Shown in pieces: positions 19,811-28,902 of a stretch of 46,862 nucleotides of DNA. A program made the position numbers and the translations under genes. Each line of letters opens with the position of its first letter. Position 1 is the first letter of the stretch. The notes beneath the pieces are model-generated. The model did no database searches, was not told where the DNA came from, and worked only from the letters and a program-made list of their open reading frames with translations. The stretch is taken from positions 1 through 46,862 of the IMG/VR virus record IMGVR_UViG_3300007609_000034; one strand, given 5' to 3'. The DNA comes from a virus.

Positions 19811-21973
19811 ATGCCGTATATTATTAACTTTACAGACAGAGAAAACAAAACTCCAATAACGGTATTTGATAATACTTCTAACCAAGATACTAGTTTAACA
19901 TTCCCAGGCAGAAATGTCACAGGTTATGGACAGATTATTGCAGAAAACTTTTTAAGTATTCTAGAAAACTTTGCCAATGCAAGCAGTCCTGTAAATCCTA
20001 TCGAAGGACAATTATGGTATGATACCACGAGTGGAGTACTACAACTTTGGGATAATACTGCTTGGAAAGCGGCATCTAACATACAAAAAGGCCCAGTTGA
20101 ACCAAGTGTAGAAACATCTAAAGTTGGCGAACTTTGGGTTGATACTACTAATCAACAGTTGAGAATTTACACAGGTACTAGATGGTTGTTGGTCGGCCCA
20201 CAGGAAAGTTCGTTAGATGGTCTAAGATACGGACCTTCTGTAGAAAATATTTCAGACACAAATAATGTTACTAGATCTATTCTTATATTTTATATTGCAG
20301 ATGTGCCTGTAATTATTGTTAGTAAAGATAGTTTTGTTCCTAAAATTTTAATTAGCGGTTTTGAAAATATACAATCTGGTATTAATATTGCAACTCCGGC
20401 GAACACAACACAAGAAGCAGAATTTGCAAACATCTTCGTAGGAGGAAACCTTCCTAAGCTTATCGGTACAGCTAAAAGTGCTGAAAATCTAGTAGTCAAT
20501 GATATCGACATTCCTGCAAGTAGATTTTTAAGAAGCGATGTACTTAATACCACAGAAGAAGGATTTATTATCCGAAACAATAGCGGATTAACTGTGGGAA
20601 ATGACGGAAACTTTGTGTTTTCTACGTCAGCAACCGCTGGTAGAATTTATAATTCTAGTGTTGGAAGTAATATTGACGTCCAAACAAATAGAAATGGAAT
20701 CCCAACCACTATTATACGAGTAGTTGATAACCGAGTAGGAATTAATAATCTTAGTCCGGATGTTGCATTAGATGTTACAGGAGATGCAACTATTTCTGGT
20801 AACTTTGCAGTTATTAGCGACGAAGTTAGTACCAACTTAGGTAATGGCAGTATTAAAACTAACGGTGGCATGTCGATAGTTAAAAACTTGATTGTTGGTA
20901 CTACTATCCAAGTAAACAGCACATCAAATTTGTCTAATGTTATACCTAGAACTAACGAAAGTTTTGATTTAGGATCAACCTCTAATAGATGGCAAAATGT
21001 TTATGCAAAGAGTATTATTGCAGATGAGATTGTCGGAACAATCGATGGTAATATTACAGGCAATGCTAATACAGCTACTAATTTAAAAAATGTAACAACA
21101 TTTAGATTGGCTGGAGATGTTGCATCGAATACTATTAATTTCGACGGTCAGGTTGGAAGCTATACTAAAGTATTTAATACTGAACTAACAGCCAATATTA
21201 TCAGTGATCGTGATCAGCCTACACCGAATCGAGGAGAAAAATCAGACTTTGTATTAACATATCGTCAAAGTGCGGCAGCAACAGCATCTGGAGGTTTGCT
21301 AAAGCAAACACGTGACAGTTTTATTGCAGATTTAGGAATTCCAATAGGTGCAATATTACCGTTTGCCGGAACAAATATCCCTGAAGGATTTTTGTTATGT
21401 GACGGCAGTGAAGTTGAAAGACAAAAATACCCTGATTTATACGATATTATTAGTACAATATATAATGGATCTACAGCATTAGTAGGAATTAACACATTTA
21501 GATTACCAGACCTTCGAGGAAGATTTCCGTTAGGTAGACATAATATGGACAACGGTGAGCAAGTTCCTGAAGCTGCAAGTTTAACTGGTAACTATGTTGA
21601 CGGCGGCGGAGGCAATCCAACTCCGACTAGAGTAGAAGGTACCGAAGCAACAACTGTAGGTGCATCGTCAGGACAAAACTCTGTGACTCTTACCTTAGGA
21701 AATCTTCCAGAACATAGCCATAATCTACAGAACAACGGTGTACAATACTCGGCAGTGAGATTAGACACCGCAGTGGATACTCCGCCTAATACAAACGCAG
21801 GCCCGATAGGTGCCGGAGGCGTAAATGCACAGTATTTTAATGAAAGTGGCGGAATTAAAAAGCCCAGTGCAGACTTTACATTAGGGACGGCTGTGCCAGT
21901 TATGAATCCGTTTCTAACGATTAACTATATTATTAGATCTGGCCCACCAGAATTTGAGACAATTATTCCATAA
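19811..21973 (+). CDS. Tail fibre paralogue 1 with C-terminal phage tail-collar domain (gp12-like)
   Basis: The 720-aa protein is the first of four consecutive paralogues sharing the N-terminal module (about residues 1-125: YxINxxD, GYGQIIAENFLSILENFAN, PVNPIEGQLWYDTTSGVLQL, GELWVDTTNQQLRIYTGTRW, LLVGP). Around residues 510-570 is a phage tail-collar domain (GAILPFAGTNIPEGFLLCDG, then TFRLPDLRGRFPLGRH), the type found in T4 gp12 short tail fibres, followed by LPEHSHNLQNNG, whose HSH resembles the metal-binding HxH of gp12. The middle is beta-rich with coiled or helical fibre repeats (NITGNANTATNLKNV). GAGG lies upstream of the ATG. It probably forms a short trimeric fibre for irreversible host binding. 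Confidence 0.75.
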   Translation: MPYIINFTDRENKTPITVFDNTSNQDTSLTFPGRNVTGYGQIIAENFLSILENFANASSPVNPIEGQLWYDTTSGVLQLWDNTAWKAASNIQKGPVEPSVETSKVGELWVDTTNQQLRIYTGTRWLLVGPQESSLDGLRYGPSVENISDTNNVTRSILIFYIADVPVIIVSKDSFVPKILISGFENIQSGINIATPANTTQEAEFANIFVGGNLPKLIGTAKSAENLVVNDIDIPASRFLRSDVLNTTEEGFIIRNNSGLTVGNDGNFVFSTSATAGRIYNSSVGSNIDVQTNRNGIPTTIIRVVDNRVGINNLSPDVALDVTGDATISGNFAVISDEVSTNLGNGSIKTNGGMSIVKNLIVGTTIQVNSTSNLSNVIPRTNESFDLGSTSNRWQNVYAKSIIADEIVGTIDGNITGNANTATNLKNVTTFRLAGDVASNTINFDGQVGSYTKVFNTELTANIISDRDQPTPNRGEKSDFVLTYRQSAAATASGGLLKQTRDSFIADLGIPIGAILPFAGTNIPEGFLLCDGSEVERQKYPDLYDIISTIYNGSTALVGINTFRLPDLRGRFPLGRHNMDNGEQVPEAASLTGNYVDGGGGNPTPTRVEGTEATTVGASSGQNSVTLTLGNLPEHSHNLQNNGVQYSAVRLDTAVDTPPNTNAGPIGAGGVNAQYFNESGGIKKPSADFTLGTAVPVMNPFLTINYIIRSGPPEFETIIP

Positions 21974-21982
21974 GGGAGCACA

Positions 21983-23875
21983 ATGGCATATCAAATAAAC
22001 AAAACTGACGGAACTATTGTAGCAACTGTAGCAGATGGTCAGATAGATACTCAAAGCACTGATATTACTCTAATCGGTAAAAACTACAGTGGATTTGGTG
22101 AATCTCTAAATGAAAATTTCGTTAAGCTACTGGAAAATTTTTCTAGTACTGCTGAACCTGAAAATCCTGTTGCTGGGCAAATATGGTTTGATTCGTCAGA
22201 ATCGAAGTTGAAGGTTTATAATGGAACAGCGTTTGTTCCTGTAAGTTCGGCAACAATCAGTAATACTCAACCAACTACTTTAGGATTAGGAGATCTATGG
22301 TTTAACGATGTAGACAGACAGCTATATTTCTTTGACGGAACTGAGACTATTTTACTCGGACCAGACTTTTCAACCAGTCAGGGATTAAGTGGTTTTCAGG
22401 TAAACAGTGTTCTTGATACTCTTAATCAAACCCGCGTTGTAACATACCTATATAATAATGGTTCACTTCTTGGTATTTTTGCCAAAGATACGTTCACTCC
22501 GAAAGACCCAATACCTGGATTTAGCGGAGACATTAATCCAGGATTTAATTCAGGAACACTAGCCGGCATAAAGTTTGATGTTACTAGTACAAATGCTGAG
22601 CAACTTGGCGGCACGGTAGCTACGACTTATGTAAGAAAAGATCAAGCAAATCAAATAACAGGCCAGATTAATATTACCACAGATTTAGGTTTATTTGTAG
22701 GATCTGGTGACCAAGCAAACTTATCAGTTAAAAATCTTAGCGATGTGTATCTTTCAAATAATAGATCAGACAGCGAATTAGTTTTACAAGTTCGCAGAGG
22801 AATTAACCAAGAAAATGCTATAGTAATTGATAGTGCAACTCGAACAGTTAATTTTTATGACGGGTTTTCAGATAGTCAAGTTAATATGGCTGGCGATGTC
22901 ACTATATCTGGCGATATTACTATTAGAGGTAATTTAATTGTTAATGACGGCGATGTTACACAAGTTAAAACATCAGAGTTAACAATTGAAGACAAGGTTA
23001 TTAATCTAGCACAGACTGGAGACAGTGCATTTAATACAGACGAAAATGCAGATGGCGGCGGATTAGTTCTTAAAGGTGCTAGCAATCATGTGTTTCTTTG
23101 GAGTAATCTTGGCCAGCCTTCTGATCCAGATTTTCCTACATTGGCTAGTCAAGCTTGGACAAGCTCAGAGCATATAAACTTAGCTAGTGGAAAAGAATTT
23201 AAAATCGACGGAGTTACCGTATTAAGTGGAAACAGTTTAGGACCAGGTATTACAAGTATTCCTGGTGTATCTAGTTTTGGTACTCAAACAGTTGTAAACA
23301 TCGGGCCAGGCATCCCCCCAGTACCGGAAATGCGTTTAGAAACAGACAGTGGAAGCAACAAGCCAAGAATTAGTACTTTGAGTGGAAATTTAGATCTAGA
23401 AATAGCTCCAAACGGTTCAGGTAATGTTGCGTTAATAGGTAGTCCTAAGATCGCAGGACTAGCAGATCCAACAGATCCTCAAGATGCTGCCACAAAAGAA
23501 TATGTAGATGATACTATAGAAACTAGAGCATTAGCATTTAGTATTGACCTTTCAGACGCTAAGCCAAACAGTTATATTATTACAAATATTTTAAACAATC
23601 TAGCTCCTGTTGGCGATTTTAGAAATGGTACTGTGGCAAGAGTATTGTGTAATATTCTTAACAACAGTCCTACAAGTCTAGATATAAACCCGTTATTAAG
23701 TCAGAGTACAACAACATTTAACACACCTACAGGTACTGCACCTGCTGTAACTAATGTTAGTGTTAGTGTAGCAACAGTATCAGGTTCGAGTGTTTCAACA
23801 ACACGAATAATTAAAGAATTTCAACTTTTAGGAGGTGCGTGGAGCTTTGTTAGCGATACAATTCTTCCACCATAA
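21983..23875 (+). CDS. Tail fibre paralogue 2
   Basis: The 630-aa protein opens with the shared attachment module (MAYQINKTDGTIVATVADGQ, LIGKNYSGFGESLNENFVKL, ENPVAGQIWFDSSESKLKVY, GLGDLWFNDVDRQLYFFDGT). The middle is shaft-like with beta repeats (VTISGDITIRGNLIVNDGDV), and near residue 500 stands KIAGLADPTDPQDAATKEYVD-type sequence, a common phage fibre element preceding a helical bundle. The last 130 residues (from about 510) have no tail-collar and no peptidase-G2 motif, so its tip domain is its own. AAGGGAG sits 5 bases before the ATG, one of the strongest ribosome sites in the window. Probably a trimeric fibre or a fibre-network component; receptor unknown. Confidence 0.7.
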   Translation: MAYQINKTDGTIVATVADGQIDTQSTDITLIGKNYSGFGESLNENFVKLLENFSSTAEPENPVAGQIWFDSSESKLKVYNGTAFVPVSSATISNTQPTTLGLGDLWFNDVDRQLYFFDGTETILLGPDFSTSQGLSGFQVNSVLDTLNQTRVVTYLYNNGSLLGIFAKDTFTPKDPIPGFSGDINPGFNSGTLAGIKFDVTSTNAEQLGGTVATTYVRKDQANQITGQINITTDLGLFVGSGDQANLSVKNLSDVYLSNNRSDSELVLQVRRGINQENAIVIDSATRTVNFYDGFSDSQVNMAGDVTISGDITIRGNLIVNDGDVTQVKTSELTIEDKVINLAQTGDSAFNTDENADGGGLVLKGASNHVFLWSNLGQPSDPDFPTLASQAWTSSEHINLASGKEFKIDGVTVLSGNSLGPGITSIPGVSSFGTQTVVNIGPGIPPVPEMRLETDSGSNKPRISTLSGNLDLEIAPNGSGNVALIGSPKIAGLADPTDPQDAATKEYVDDTIETRALAFSIDLSDAKPNSYIITNILNNLAPVGDFRNGTVARVLCNILNNSPTSLDINPLLSQSTTTFNTPTGTAPAVTNVSVSVATVSGSSVSTTRIIKEFQLLGGAWSFVSDTILPP

Positions 23876-23886
23876 TGGAGCGATAA

Positions 23887-26145
23887 ATGAGTTATTTGAT
23901 CAATAGATTTGACGGTACAGAATTACTAGTCTTAGAGGATGGTAGCATTAATACTGCTACTAGTTTGTCTTTAGTTGGTAAAAACACAGTAGGTTATGGC
24001 GAACTACAAAACGAAAATTTTGTATTTTTGTTAGAAAACTTTGCCAACGAATTTCCTCCAAGTCGTCCAATCTCTGGACAGTTATGGTATGATACTACTG
24101 ATACTGTATTAAAAATCTATGATGGCGCCTCGTGGGTTAATACTGGATCAGCTACTAGTTCAGAAACCGCTCCTACAGATCCAGGGCTAGGTAGTTTTTG
24201 GTTAAAAACCACAGACAACACCGTTAATGTTTGGGATGGTAGTGCATGGAGATTAGTCGGGCCGGATGCTGTAGAAGGGTTTGCAGAAACAAGACATATT
24301 TCTACTATACTATTAGGACAAGACGGTCTTCAGTATCCAGTTATACAAACAACGATAAATGATGTTATAGTTGCTATTTTTTCATCAAATGCGTTTAATA
24401 TTGCAGAATCTGCAAGACCAACTGGCTTTGATGATAACCTTATAGTTGGAATAAATCTTCCAACCACTAGCGCAGTAAAAGGTAGACTAGAAGGCGTTGC
24501 AGATCGTGCAACTATCTTAGATAATACTAGAACTATTAACGGCGTCGGGTTTAATGGAAGTAATAATATTACTATTCAAGCATCTACTTCTAATATCTTG
24601 ATTTCTGGAGATTATATTCTTGGTAGTAATTTCGATGGTTCTGCAGAAACAGAATGGAGCATTGATGCAACACCAAATAATGTTGTAGGAAAAGTTGTTG
24701 CAAGAGATGTAGCAGGCGATTTTAGTGCAGGCACTATTACAGCAGATTTAGTAGGTAATGTCTCGGGCAATGTTACAACAGCAACAGGTACAAGTAGATT
24801 TAATGTTATAGAAGCTAACAGCGTTATTGGTCCTGTTTTTAGCGGTAATTCATTTAGTGCGACAAAACTTCAAACAGCTCGAACAATAAACGGTGTGTTA
24901 TTTGATGGTACAGAAAATATCGAAGCACCGTCTAATGCATTTACACTTACTGGTAACGAAATTTCTCAAAATGTTTTATTTTCAAGTCTTCGCAGAGTTG
25001 GAACATTAGATAGTTTAAGTATTAGTGATGCTGGTGTATCTATCGGCTCTTCGAATCAGCTTAATCTTAATAATACCAGTCAACCAGAAATTAATGCTAC
25101 TGGACAACTAACTGTAAACTTAAATTCGACTGCGTATCTTAATTTAATTACAGCAGCCGATTCACTAGCCGCAGGCGGAGATAATACTGCTACCATATTT
25201 GGTAATGGAATTAATCTAGGACACAGTGTTAATACTTGGAATAAAGTATATGCCAACGAGTTTATAGGTAACCTAACAGGTAATGCTGATACTGCTACAA
25301 GTGCAGTTACATCTATTAACCTAGCCGGTGGTAGTGCTGGAACAGTCCCTTATCAATCTGCTAGCGGAACTACAGATATGCTGGTGCCCGGAGCTCCAGG
25401 ACAAATATTAACACTGAATGGTAGTAGTATTCCGACATGGGACAATATTGCATTTGCAGAATTATCACCAGGTAGCTATCTAACAGGTCTAGTTTATGAT
25501 GGTAATACACTTACTACATGGAATGTAGATGCTACAAATACAAATACTGCCAATAAAATAGTAGCAAGGGATGCAAACGGTAATTTTAGTGCAGGAACAA
25601 TCACAGCTAATCTAGCAGGTAATGCTAATACAGCTACTAGTTTAGCAACATCAAGAACAATTAACGGTGTTAGTTTCGACGGTACTCAAAATATTACCGT
25701 AACTGCACAAGATCCAGATAGTGTAACTAAAACCGGTGACACAATGTCGGGATTCTTAACTCTACATTCGAACCCAATCGCAAGTTTACATGCCGCAACA
25801 AAACAATATGTTGATACAACTGTGGACCAACAAATAGATGCATTAGGTCCAGGGTTAGTAAGAGCGTTCGTTAGATTTGACGGAAGCGATTTAACGATTA
25901 AAAATAGTTTAAGAGTAGATAGTGTTCAGCGTATATCGTCCGGAAGATATCGAATAAATTTTGCAAGTGGAGCATTTACAAATGCTAACTATGTGTTCAG
26001 TGGAATGGCAAGCGATACAGATCATTTTGTTTCATTCAGAAGCTCTACAGTGTCTTCTGCAGAAATATGGACTATAGATAACGGATCAGGAAATAATTCT
26101 CCTAGTAATACCGGCGGCGATGTAATGGTAACCTTTTTTACATAA
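23887..26145 (+). CDS. Tail fibre paralogue 3
   Basis: The 752-aa protein is the longest of the four fibre paralogues. The N-terminal module is well conserved (MSYLINRFDGTELLVLEDGS, LVGKNTVGYGELQNENFVFL, SRPISGQLWYDTTDTVLKIY, GLGSFWLKTTDNTVNVWDGS). The shaft holds three copies of RTINGVxFDGxxNI (near residues 216, 335 and 596) and repeated NADTATSA/NANTATSL elements, both usual in phage fibres. A VTKTGDTMSGFLTLHSN motif and ATKQYVD precede a compact C-terminal tip of about 100 residues (VRAFVRFDGSDLTIKNSLRV to the end) with many Phe/Ser residues, probably the receptor-contacting end. GGAG is 8 bases upstream of the ATG. The stop codon overlaps a possible late promoter for the next gene. Confidence 0.7.
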   Translation: MSYLINRFDGTELLVLEDGSINTATSLSLVGKNTVGYGELQNENFVFLLENFANEFPPSRPISGQLWYDTTDTVLKIYDGASWVNTGSATSSETAPTDPGLGSFWLKTTDNTVNVWDGSAWRLVGPDAVEGFAETRHISTILLGQDGLQYPVIQTTINDVIVAIFSSNAFNIAESARPTGFDDNLIVGINLPTTSAVKGRLEGVADRATILDNTRTINGVGFNGSNNITIQASTSNILISGDYILGSNFDGSAETEWSIDATPNNVVGKVVARDVAGDFSAGTITADLVGNVSGNVTTATGTSRFNVIEANSVIGPVFSGNSFSATKLQTARTINGVLFDGTENIEAPSNAFTLTGNEISQNVLFSSLRRVGTLDSLSISDAGVSIGSSNQLNLNNTSQPEINATGQLTVNLNSTAYLNLITAADSLAAGGDNTATIFGNGINLGHSVNTWNKVYANEFIGNLTGNADTATSAVTSINLAGGSAGTVPYQSASGTTDMLVPGAPGQILTLNGSSIPTWDNIAFAELSPGSYLTGLVYDGNTLTTWNVDATNTNTANKIVARDANGNFSAGTITANLAGNANTATSLATSRTINGVSFDGTQNITVTAQDPDSVTKTGDTMSGFLTLHSNPIASLHAATKQYVDTTVDQQIDALGPGLVRAFVRFDGSDLTIKNSLRVDSVQRISSGRYRINFASGAFTNANYVFSGMASDTDHFVSFRSSTVSSAEIWTIDNGSGNNSPSNTGGDVMVTFFT

Positions 26146-26148
26146 ATA
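26141..26148 (+). promoter_or_regulatory. Possible T4-type late promoter octamer (CATAAATA)
   Basis: One mismatch to TATAAATA, overlapping the stop of fibre paralogue 3 and 22 bases before the ATG of paralogue 4, which has AGGA as ribosome site between them. The geometry fits a late promoter with a very short leader. Confidence 0.35.
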
Positions 26149-26169
26149 TTAAACAAGATAGGAAACAAT

Positions 26170-27948
26170 ATGGCTTACCAGGTTGACAAATTTAACGGAA
26201 CATTTTTAACTTCAGTAGAAGATGGTACAATCGATACTACTACAGATATTAGATTTGTAGGTAAAAACTATGCAGGATATGGAGAAGTGCAAAACGAAAA
26301 CTTCTTACATATTTTAGAAAATTTTGCAAATACTACAGCCCCGCCAAAAGTTGTAACAGGTCAAATCTGGTTTGATAGTGCTAATAATAAATTAAAATAT
26401 TATGATGGTAGTAGATTTAAAATCGCTAACGGTGCTGAAACAGGCACTACTGCTCCTACCGGTTTAGGCATTGGAGAATTTTGGTGGGATACAAGTTCTA
26501 ATCAGTTGTATGTTTGGACAGGTATAGAATTTACACTAGTTGGCCCAGAATCAAATCCAGAACTAGGAACCTCTGCGGCAGTTGCACAAGTTGTTAAAGA
26601 TACTGGATTAACAAATAGAAGTATCTTAACACTGTCTTCGGCCGGTAAAGTAATAGGAATTATTAGTAAAGATGCATTTACTATCAATAGTACTATAAAT
26701 CCAATTGAAGGTTTCACTGATGTTAAAAAAGGATTTAATCTAGTTGATACAAATACTTCTGGAGTTTCTCAAAATGATCATGTATATTGGGGAACTGCTT
26801 CTAATGCATTGAGACTAGGCGGAGTTCCAGCCAGCGATTTTGTTCAACGCGGAAATACAATATTTGATCAAGAGATTGTATTTAGAGATCCGGGATTTAC
26901 GTTAGGCGACGATAATGATTTAAAAGTTAGTGTAGATTCTACTACTGGTCTGGTATTTGAAAATCAACTAGGCGAAGATATTACATTTAGAATTGTCGTA
27001 ACACAATCATCGGACGAACGAGATATTTTAAAAGTTACATCGTCTAGTATTGAACCTGGTTTAGATAATGTATACACTGTAGGAACTGCTAGTCGTAGAT
27101 GGAGTAATATTCATTCTGCAACATTTACAGGAAATTTAGTAGGCAATGTTACCGGTAATACTACAGGCGTACATTCAGGAAATGTTACAGGCGAAGGCGG
27201 AACAGTTTTAGTTAATGCAACTACTAATCATATTGGCGATGCAACAGTCACATCTCCGAACTTATTTGGTATTTTACAAGGAAGTGTTGTAGGAAATGTA
27301 CAAGGAACTGCAACGAATGCGAGCAGACTAACAGATATAAGTCCTAGTATTGCAATTCCGGTAGATGCAAATAAGCAATCTGTGGTAATTCGAGATTCGT
27401 CAGGTAATATTAACGGGGTTCAGTTTGTAGGTATAGCAGACAATGCAGACCGTTTAAAAATAGACAACAGTGCAACAGATACAGACCCCAACTACAGAAG
27501 TGCAAAGACGACCAAGACTGCAAATACTATTGCCGCCAGAGATGGTTCAGGAAACCTTTTAGCAAACATCTTTGATGGAACTGCTACTGCTGCACGATAC
27601 GCTGACCTAGCAGAAAAATATTTAACAGACCGAGAATACGAAGTCGGAACAGTGGTTAAAGTTGGCGGCGATGCAGAAGTTACTACTTGTACTTCAGGAT
27701 CTCATGCAATAGGTGTTGTTTCAGAAAATCCAGCGTTTATGATGAATAGCGAACTCGATGGCGGCACATACATTGCTCTTAAAGGCCGAGTACCTGTTAA
27801 AGTAGGCGGAAAAGTACAAAAAGGTGATACATTAGTTGCTGGTCAAAATGGTTATGCAGTAGCTGGAACCGAAGGGCATGTTTTCGGAGTTGCACTAGAA
27901 TCAAACGAAAGCGAATCAGTAAAGCTTATTGAAGCGGTAATTTTATAA
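26170..27948 (+). CDS. Tail fibre paralogue 4 with C-terminal peptidase-G2/chaperone-like domain
   Basis: The 592-aa protein starts with the same attachment module (MAYQVDKFNGTFLTSVEDGT, VGKNYAGYGEVQNENFLHIL, GQIWFDSANNKLKYYDGSRF, GEFWWDTSSNQLYVWTGIEF). The shaft has ASRRWSNIHSATFTGNLVGN and related fibre repeats. The last 125 residues (ARYADLAEKYLTDREYEVGT, IGVVSENPAFMMNSELDGGT, YIALKGRVPVKVGGKVQKGD) match a C-terminal domain frequent in cyanophage fibres and related to the peptidase-G2/intramolecular chaperone group, which in some fibres assists trimer folding and is then cleaved off. Whether self-cleavage occurs here cannot be seen. The stop overlaps the start of the next gene (TAATG). Confidence 0.72.
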   Translation: MAYQVDKFNGTFLTSVEDGTIDTTTDIRFVGKNYAGYGEVQNENFLHILENFANTTAPPKVVTGQIWFDSANNKLKYYDGSRFKIANGAETGTTAPTGLGIGEFWWDTSSNQLYVWTGIEFTLVGPESNPELGTSAAVAQVVKDTGLTNRSILTLSSAGKVIGIISKDAFTINSTINPIEGFTDVKKGFNLVDTNTSGVSQNDHVYWGTASNALRLGGVPASDFVQRGNTIFDQEIVFRDPGFTLGDDNDLKVSVDSTTGLVFENQLGEDITFRIVVTQSSDERDILKVTSSSIEPGLDNVYTVGTASRRWSNIHSATFTGNLVGNVTGNTTGVHSGNVTGEGGTVLVNATTNHIGDATVTSPNLFGILQGSVVGNVQGTATNASRLTDISPSIAIPVDANKQSVVIRDSSGNINGVQFVGIADNADRLKIDNSATDTDPNYRSAKTTKTANTIAARDGSGNLLANIFDGTATAARYADLAEKYLTDREYEVGTVVKVGGDAEVTTCTSGSHAIGVVSENPAFMMNSELDGGTYIALKGRVPVKVGGKVQKGDTLVAGQNGYAVAGTEGHVFGVALESNESESVKLIEAVIL

Positions 27949-28871
27949 TGGCATTAGCTGGGGATATTGAAGCTCTAGATTATAATACAATTAGAGCCAA
28001 TATTATAGAAGTAATGGGTACCGGATTAGGTACTTATGGGTATGGACAAACTATAGTAAGCAGTGCCGTTTCTGCAGGAAATACAATTACTGCCGAACAA
28101 TGGACACAGCTTAGATTTGATATTATTAATACATTAACTCATCAGACAGGAAATACTCCATCAGCAGTATTAATAAGTACCAGTGATGTAATTGACGATC
28201 AAGCAAGTGATCCTGTGATTAACTATACTACGTTAACTACCCAAGCTAGAACAAATAGATTTGATCTTGCTCCTAGCCAGAGTGTTACTTCTGTTATAGG
28301 GACACCTAAAACTTATACAAGTTCGTGGAGCAGTTTAGCAAGTTTAACTTGTACACTAACATTTAATAATGCAAATGAAGCAAGATATTTTTTCAATAGT
28401 GGCGGAAACATTAAGGTAACTGCATCTAGAACTGGCGGGTCTTCTACATTACAAAATGCTTCTTGGACTGCATTATTAACTGAAGCAGGTACACAAATAT
28501 TTAAAGCTTCTGCAACTGAAGAAAATAATTTTTATACATTAACCAACGCATATCAAACAATTTACGAGTTAAGTGCTAGTGCTGCATATGCAAACAACAC
28601 ATATAGAATATCTGCTAAATGCGACGTTACAAATAATAACACAGGGACGGCTACAGAAGTTGATATTAAAATAGATTTGATTGATAATTATGTAGATTCT
28701 GGACCGGAGGTCGCTCCGGGCGATGCAATAAACGGAACATTAACAATAAGTCTAGAAGAACAAAAAGCATTAGGAACACTTCAACCATCAGATATATCTG
28801 AGGGAGGCCCAACTGGAAACTTCTCTATAACAAGTCCGACTTTTTCTGTATCAAATATTACAGCAACATAA
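27948..28871 (+). CDS. Fibre-like virion protein, family B copy 1
   Basis: The 307-aa protein starts inside the stop of fibre 4 (TAATG), implying coupling. It is a paralogue of the next gene: both have an N-terminal part with D..DYN.I...I..V.GTG....GYGQ and W...R.DIIN...HQ.G, then N/TDRFDL or TNRFDLAPSQ, and a conserved beta-rich core with EARYFFNSGGNIKVTASRTG and NASWTALL. The second half (ISAKCDVTNNNTGTATEVDI, then a D-N/D-H-V stretch) is also shared. I recall such proteins downstream of fibre genes in marine myophages, without a defined function. No signal peptide, membrane segment or catalytic motif is visible. Likely a small fibre or adhesin subunit. Confidence 0.6.
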   Translation: MALAGDIEALDYNTIRANIIEVMGTGLGTYGYGQTIVSSAVSAGNTITAEQWTQLRFDIINTLTHQTGNTPSAVLISTSDVIDDQASDPVINYTTLTTQARTNRFDLAPSQSVTSVIGTPKTYTSSWSSLASLTCTLTFNNANEARYFFNSGGNIKVTASRTGGSSTLQNASWTALLTEAGTQIFKASATEENNFYTLTNAYQTIYELSASAAYANNTYRISAKCDVTNNNTGTATEVDIKIDLIDNYVDSGPEVAPGDAINGTLTISLEEQKALGTLQPSDISEGGPTGNFSITSPTFSVSNITAT

Positions 28872-28879
28872 TAGTAGCA

Positions 28880-28887
28880 GATAAATA
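28880..28887 (+). promoter_or_regulatory. Possible T4-type late promoter octamer (GATAAATA)
   Basis: One mismatch to TATAAATA in the 31-base gap between the two family-B genes, 15 bases before the next ATG and just before the GAGGT ribosome site. The leader would be extremely short, which weakens the call. Confidence 0.3.
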
Positions 28888-28902
28888 ATTTAGAGGTAAG
28901 TA

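Noticed and set aside
24540-25700. Diversity-generating retroelement template repeats in the fibre genes (RTINGV repeats)
   Set aside because: The repeats are protein-level fibre motifs; no reverse transcriptase gene or A-biased template copy was seen in the window.
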